From NCBI GenBank assembly GCA_003116995.1, contig BDSL01000036.1, positions 806,001-870,000 on the forward strand: a DNA stretch of 64,000 nucleotides, written 5' to 3'. The stretch comes from Yamagishiella unicocca (lineage: Eukaryota > Chlorophyta > Chlorophyceae > Chlamydomonadales > Volvocaceae). Position 1 is the first letter of the stretch. The number at the start of each line of letters is the position of its first letter. Under the pieces are notes generated by a model. The model was not told the origin of the DNA. It worked only from the letters and a program-made list of their open reading frames with translations, and searched no databases. Position numbers and translations under genes: made by a program. This document shows positions 58,778-64,000 of the stretch, in pieces.

Positions 58778-61536
58778 CCGCTTGTCGCAACCTGATAGCC
58801 GCTGTCTCCGCGAGGAACACTCCGCACGAACAAAAAATTGGAACTGAATCCTGTATCTCTGAACAAAGGAAGTCTTTGGGCACAGCTCGGAGTAGGCAAT
58901 GCGCTAGGCGTCGGCGCCGTAGCAAGGCCAGGGGAGCATGCTGGGTGGGCGCGATGAGCATTGTGCGGGCCAGAGGAGCATGGGAGCGACGGGTGGGCGC
59001 AGGGGCGCGATGTGGGTGGTGTAGGCCGGTGGTGGTGAGGGATGGCTGTTGCACTCTGACCAGGGTCTGATCCATAAGACGTGTATCTTACGACTGGTGA
59101 CGCTGGGGACACTGCCATGGACACGCCGGGGCCGCTGGGCTGGCGTTTAGTGGGCGCGGTTCCAGCGCGTAGCGGCGCCCTGTTGGACTCCGTTAGCAGC
59201 ACGGCCGGGTCGGAGCTGAATCGGTAATACTTTTGGAGGGTCTTGGGTCCTGGCTAGGCGCTGGATGGGTGTAGGCACCTGCTGTTGGAACAGATGCATC
59301 TCGCCGTAGCTGGCCTGTAGGCCGATGAACTTGAGGTGCTACATTGTTTGGAGGTCACGTATTCTGTCGTACAAATGCCCCTAGTTCCTCTGATGTCGTA
59401 GTTTCGAAGCGAGGTTAATGAAACGAGGTTAATAAGGCACTGGCGAGTGGGCTGACCGTACTGGTGCTTGGCCGGTGTTGAAACTGATTGACGACGCAAG
59501 GGATGATTTGGCGGCCGCCGCGGTCCGTGGCTGTTGTCGCATGTGCGGGATCCAGATCGTGCAGACCTCGAAGCGCTGTCTCCAAAGAACTATTTCTGCA
59601 TTGGCTGGATGGCTACCGCATTTGCTGCATGGCTGCGTTGCAGCGGCTCGGCCGGCCATGGAAAGGTTCCTTCGCGGGCCGTGTGACTTTCGGCGCGTGT
59701 TGCCATGACGCGGCCTGTCCGCGTTGCTGAGCCGCGGGCTGGTGGTCGCGGGGCGAAGCCACCGGCGCCTGGTCGTCAAGGACGCGGGCAAGGCCGGCGA
59801 GAAGATATGCTTCTTCGCGCAGGACACCCTGTCGTACGATGATGTACGGCACGGGTTCCGGAGCCTCTGGCCGCCGTCGGAGGTGCGGCCGCTGGTTGTG
59901 GACGTGGGCACGGCGATGGGCGCTGCGCGCGCGGCTGCCGCCGCCGCCACGGTCGGCTGCGGACGCGATGGTTAGTTCGGCGCCTGCTGTCTGACGTTTC
60001 TTCTATAGCCTGAAGCCAAGCGTGCTTCGCCGTTCGCAATTGAGTGCTTGCGAACATCATACGTTGGTTAGGTTCAGACACGCGGGTTTGATATGCTGCT
60101 GTTCGCGGCGGCCGGCTGATGCGGCCTCACACTACTGGCCTGGCCTAACCTCCTTGGCCGGACGCAGTGATTCTGCGGTTGGATTGAAATGTCGTAGGCC
60201 AGCAGGACACCGCCCAATGATGTTGGAACGCTAGGGAACGCTTTGGTTCAAAATGACCAGGCGCACACCGATTAGCCTGTGTCATGCGCTGCGGGGTTGT
60301 TTTCTCGATGCACGCTTCTGCGAGTAGATGCGCTTGTTCGTAGTATTGCCGACTCGGGGCCTGCTGCCGTGGTGCCCAGGGCGTGAGCTCTGTCTGACGA
60401 CTCATCGCCCGGTAGAGCTGGTTCCGGGAGCGCTCCTGGGCGATGTGGATGCCGCGGAGGCCACACGGGCCGTTGCATCCCATTTCGATGCCGACTGCGC
60501 GCTTTGTGGCGTCGCTAGATGCACGGCGTTAAGCAACGCTGTGGATTGCAGTATGGACGGCAGGCTCCCTTCCCACAATGTACTGTTGATGTCCTACATA
60601 CCATAATGCGCACGGATCTTCCGGCGCGTTTCATCCTGCGGCTCCAAGATTTCTGTTCCGATGCGTGTAATAAACACCATTACCCAACTGGTTCCTTCGC
60701 CTGCGGGAGCGACCAGGGAGCCTTGGAAGGCCCCTCGAGCGGGTATGGGCGTTTTCCTGGGGAGCGTGCCTGGGCCTATCCATCCCAATGGCCACAGGCG
60801 TGCCTGGGCATGCCTGGGCATGCCTGGGCATGCCTGCACGTGTACGACCACGCCTGGGGGCTGCACGCACATGCTTCTGCGCCTGCGGGAGCGACCAGGG
60901 AGCCTTGGAAGGCCCCTCGAGCGGGTATGGGCGTTTTCCCTGGGGCACGTACACTAGCAAGGACAAACAACAATAAGGTGTGCATCACAAGCACAATGGC
61001 TTCAAGCATCCGACTTCCCCAAAGGCCCAGCAATAGGAAAGGGTATGTAACGTTAGGGGTGCAACCCCTCACAACCTCTAGCGTACGGTCGCGTAACCCT
61101 GACAACTTAATATATTTGTGTGAGGTGTACCCAAACGACATGGTTATGCGCTGTAGGCCCTCAAGAATTGCAGGTTGCGGTCTATGGGCCGACAGCAACG
61201 CATCCCATAATGCGGCAAATGAAAGCCACTGTTCGCGCTAACTATGTAAAAGATTCTGTCTTTTAACTTACTAGTTTTCAAGTTGAAGCAGCTAGCTCGA
61301 TTAGTACTCAGCTCCGCTCTACTCCACTGGGGTGTGTGACTCTACTCTACTGGGGTGTACCCGGCAGCGCTCCGGCGACTCCAACCATCAGCTTAGTTTT
61401 GTACATGTTTATCGCTGTTGCATTCGGCGGGGACAAGCACTTCTTGCAGCTTGCTGACGGGGATGACAGCCCGTCGGATCTTATCGTGTTCCCCGTCGGA
61501 TAAGCGCTCCCTATGTTTGTCGTTAAATTTGTGTTG
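58778..61536. other. Spacer between the coiled-coil gene and the satellite
   Basis: No gene recognised. A plus-strand frame at 59724-59975 (KICFFAQDTLSYDDVRHGFR) and an overlapping one at 59475-59708 look partly coding-like but match no known family. A 63-bp direct repeat lies at 60700 and 60882. Confidence 0.4.
60700..60945. repeat. 63-bp direct repeat pair flanking a 10-bp tandem repeat
   Basis: CCTGCGGGAGCGACCAGGGA through TGGGCGTTTTCC is present at 60700-60762 and again at 60882-60945, nearly identical, 182 bp apart. Between them TGCCTGGGCA repeats about four times (60798-60837). Confidence 0.88.
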
Positions 61537-64000
61537 CACCGAAATTCGCCTCTGGGGATCGCCGCACGAGGACGTCCGGGCCAATCGGCAAGCATCGGCT
61601 TCTCCGGCAACCTTCGATCGGCCTCGCTCTTGGGCACGCAGCTTAACGGTAGATATACCTAGGTGAAAGGAACGTCGCCACCGAAATTCGCCTCTGGGGA
61701 TCGCCGCACGAGGACGTCCGGGCCAATCGGCAAGCATCGGCTTCTCCGGCAACCTTCGATGGGCCTCGCTCTTGGGCACGCAGCTTAACGGTAGATATAC
61801 CTAGGTGAAAGGAACGTCCCCACCGAAATTCGCCTCTGGGGATCGCCGCACGAGGACGTCCGGGCCAATCGGCAAGCATCGGCTTCTCCGGCAACCTTCG
61901 ATCGGCCTCGCTCTTGGGCACGCAGCTTAACGGTAGATATACCTAGGTGAAAGGAACGTCCCCACCGAAATTCGCTTCTGGGGATCGCCGCACGAGGACG
62001 TCCGGGCCAATCGGCAAGCATCGGCTTCTCCGGCAACCTTCGATCGGCCTCGCTCTTGGGCACGCAGCTTAACGGTAGATATACCTAGGTGAAAGGAACG
62101 TCCCCACCGAAATTCGCTTCTGGGGATCGCCGCACGAGGACGTCCGGGCCAATCGGCAAGCATCGGCTTCTCCGGCAACCTTCGATCGGCCTCGCTCTTG
62201 GGCACGCAGCTTAACGGTAGATATACCTAGGTGAAAGGAACGTCCCCACCGAAATTCGCCTCTGGGGATCGCCGCACGAGGACGTCCGGGCCAATCGGCA
62301 AGCATCGGCTTCTCCGGCAACCTTCGATGGGCCTCGCTCTTGGGCACGCAGCTTAACGGTAGATATACCTAGGTGAAAGGAACGTCCCCACCGAAATTCG
62401 CCTCTGGGGATCGCCGCACGAGGACGTCCGGGCCAATCGGCAAGCATCGGCTTCTCCGGCAACCTTCGATCGGCCTCGCTCTTGGGCACGCAGCTTAACG
62501 GTAGATATACCTAGGTGAAAGGAACGTCCCCACCGAAATTCGCCTCTGGGGATCGCCGCACGAGGACGTCCGGGCCAATCGGCAAGCATCGGCTTCTCCG
62601 GCAACCTTCGATCGGCCTCGCTCTTGGGCACGCAGCTTAACGGTAGATATACCTAGGTGAAAGGAACGTCCCCACCGAAATTCGCTTCTGGGGATCGCCG
62701 CACGAGGACGTCCGGGCCAATCGGCAAGCATCGGCTTCTCCGGCAACCTTCGATCGGCCTCGCTCTTGGGCACGCAGCTTAACGGTAGATATACCTAGGT
62801 GAAAGGAACGTCCCCACCGAAATTCGCTTCTGGGGATCGCCGCACGAGGACGTCCGGGCCAATCGGCAAGCATCGGCTTCTCCGGCAACCTTCGATCGGC
62901 CTCGCTCTTGGGCACGCAGCTTAACGGTAGATATACCTAGGTGAAAGGAACGTCCCCACCGAAATTCGCCTCTGGGGATCGCCGCACGAGGACGTCCGGG
63001 CCAATCGGCAAGCATCGGCTTCTCCGGCAACCTTCGATGGGCCTCGCTCTTGGGCACGCAGCTTAACGGTAGATATACCTAGGTGAAAGGAACGTCCCCA
63101 CCGAAATTCGCCTCTGGGGATCGCCGCACGAGGACGTCCGGGCCAATCGGCAAGCATCGGCTTCTCCGGCAACCTTCGATCGGCCTCGCTCTTGGGCACG
63201 CAGCTTAACGGTAGATATACCTAGGTGAAAGGAACGTCCCCACCGAAATTCGCCTCTGGGGATCGCCGCACGAGGACGTCCGGGCCAATCGGCAAGCATC
63301 GGCTTCTCCGGCAACCTTCGATCGGCCTCGCTCTTGGGCACGCAGCTTAACGGTAGATATACCTAGGTGAAAGGAACGTCCCCACCGAAATTCGCTTCTG
63401 GGGATCGCCGCACGAGGACGTCCGGGCCAATCGGCAAGCATCGGCTTCTCCGGCAACCTTCGATCGGCCTCGCTCTTGGGCACGCAGCTTAACGGTAGAT
63501 ATACCTAGGTGAAAGGAACGTCCCCACCGAAATTCGCCTCTGGGGATCGCCGCACGAGGACGTCCGGGCCAATCGGCAAGCATCGGCTTCTCCGGCAACC
63601 TTCGATGGGCCTCGCTCTTGGGCACGCAGCTTAACGGTAGATATACCTAGGTGAAAGGAACGTCCCCACCGAAATTCGCCTCTGGGGATCGCCGCACGAG
63701 GACGTCCGGGCCAATCGGCAAGCATCGGCTTCTCCGGCAACCTTCGATCGGCCTCGCTCTTGGGCACGCAGCTTAACGGTAGATATACCTAGGTGAAAGG
63801 AACGTCCCCACCGAAATTCGCCTCTGGGGATCGCCGCACGAGGACGTCCGGGCCAATCGGCAAGCATCGGCTTCTCCGGCAACCTTCGATCGGCCTCGCT
63901 CTTGGGCACGCAGCTTAACGGTAGATATACCTAGGTGAAAGGAACGTCCCCACCGAAATTCGCCTCTGGGGATCGCCGCACGAGGACGTCCGGGCCAATC
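61537..64000. repeat. 142-bp satellite array, more than 17 copies, continuing past the right edge
   Basis: The unit runs from CACCGAAATTCGCCTCTGGG to AGGTGAAAGGAACGTCCC with exact 142-bp spacing. The left border is sharp, after GTTAAATTTGTGTTG at about 61536. Units are nearly identical; the main differences are CGCCTCTGG/CGCTTCTGG and CGATCGGCC/CGATGGGCC. Each unit yields a 92-codon minus-strand frame, but the spacing is not a multiple of three and no coding role is supported. Variants recur every 4 or 5 units. Confidence 0.96.

Noticed and set aside
61643..63909. Series of identical 92-codon minus-strand proteins
   Set aside because: Each repeats every 142 bp as a consequence of the satellite; the unit length is not a multiple of three and no domain is present.

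Overview
The window looks like nuclear DNA from a chlamydomonadalean (volvocine-type) green alga. The evidence is GC-rich coding sequence, many short phase-compatible GT..AG introns, TGTAA-type polyadenylation signals, Ala/Gly/Gln/Pro-rich inserts in otherwise conserved proteins, a thylakoid-lumen precursor with a twin-arginine segment, and a DIRS/TOC-like retroelement. No bacterial operon structure is present. Exon coordinates were read by eye. Where phases and family alignments agree across every junction this is stated; elsewhere starts are approximate.

Layout, left to right: the 3' end of a mitochondrial carrier gene (264-651, +); a lumenal PsbQ-like protein (2912-3688, -); a five-exon nucleotide-sugar transporter (6173-8230, +); an unrecognised low-complexity protein (10744-13331, -) whose 3' end is tandemly duplicated; a DIRS-like retroelement (about 14.4-20.9 kb, -) with pol, gag and a 25-bp minisatellite upstream of gag; a roughly 15-kb, 22-exon MOV10/SDE3-type RNA helicase gene (23064-37875, -) with a tRNA-Pro(AGG) gene antisense inside an intron; a DUF2237 protein (39246-40338, +, 5' exon not found); a small GCK-domain protein (41285-42739, -) divergent from a CHY zinc-finger protein (43296-48601, +); a Rab8/RabE GTPase (49410-51630, +); a coiled-coil, bZIP-like protein (54280-58777, +); and a 142-bp satellite array from 61537 past the right edge.

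The genes do not form one pathway. They cover transport (mitochondrial carrier, Golgi-type sugar-nucleotide transporter, Rab8 secretion), photosynthesis (lumen protein), RNA handling (MOV10-like helicase, tRNA) and zinc or cysteine-rich small-domain proteins. The most unusual content is repetitive: higher-order organisation in the 142-bp satellite, a minisatellite open in all three forward frames, repeat-filled introns in the helicase gene, and a retroelement that has RT-RNase H but no visible tyrosine recombinase.
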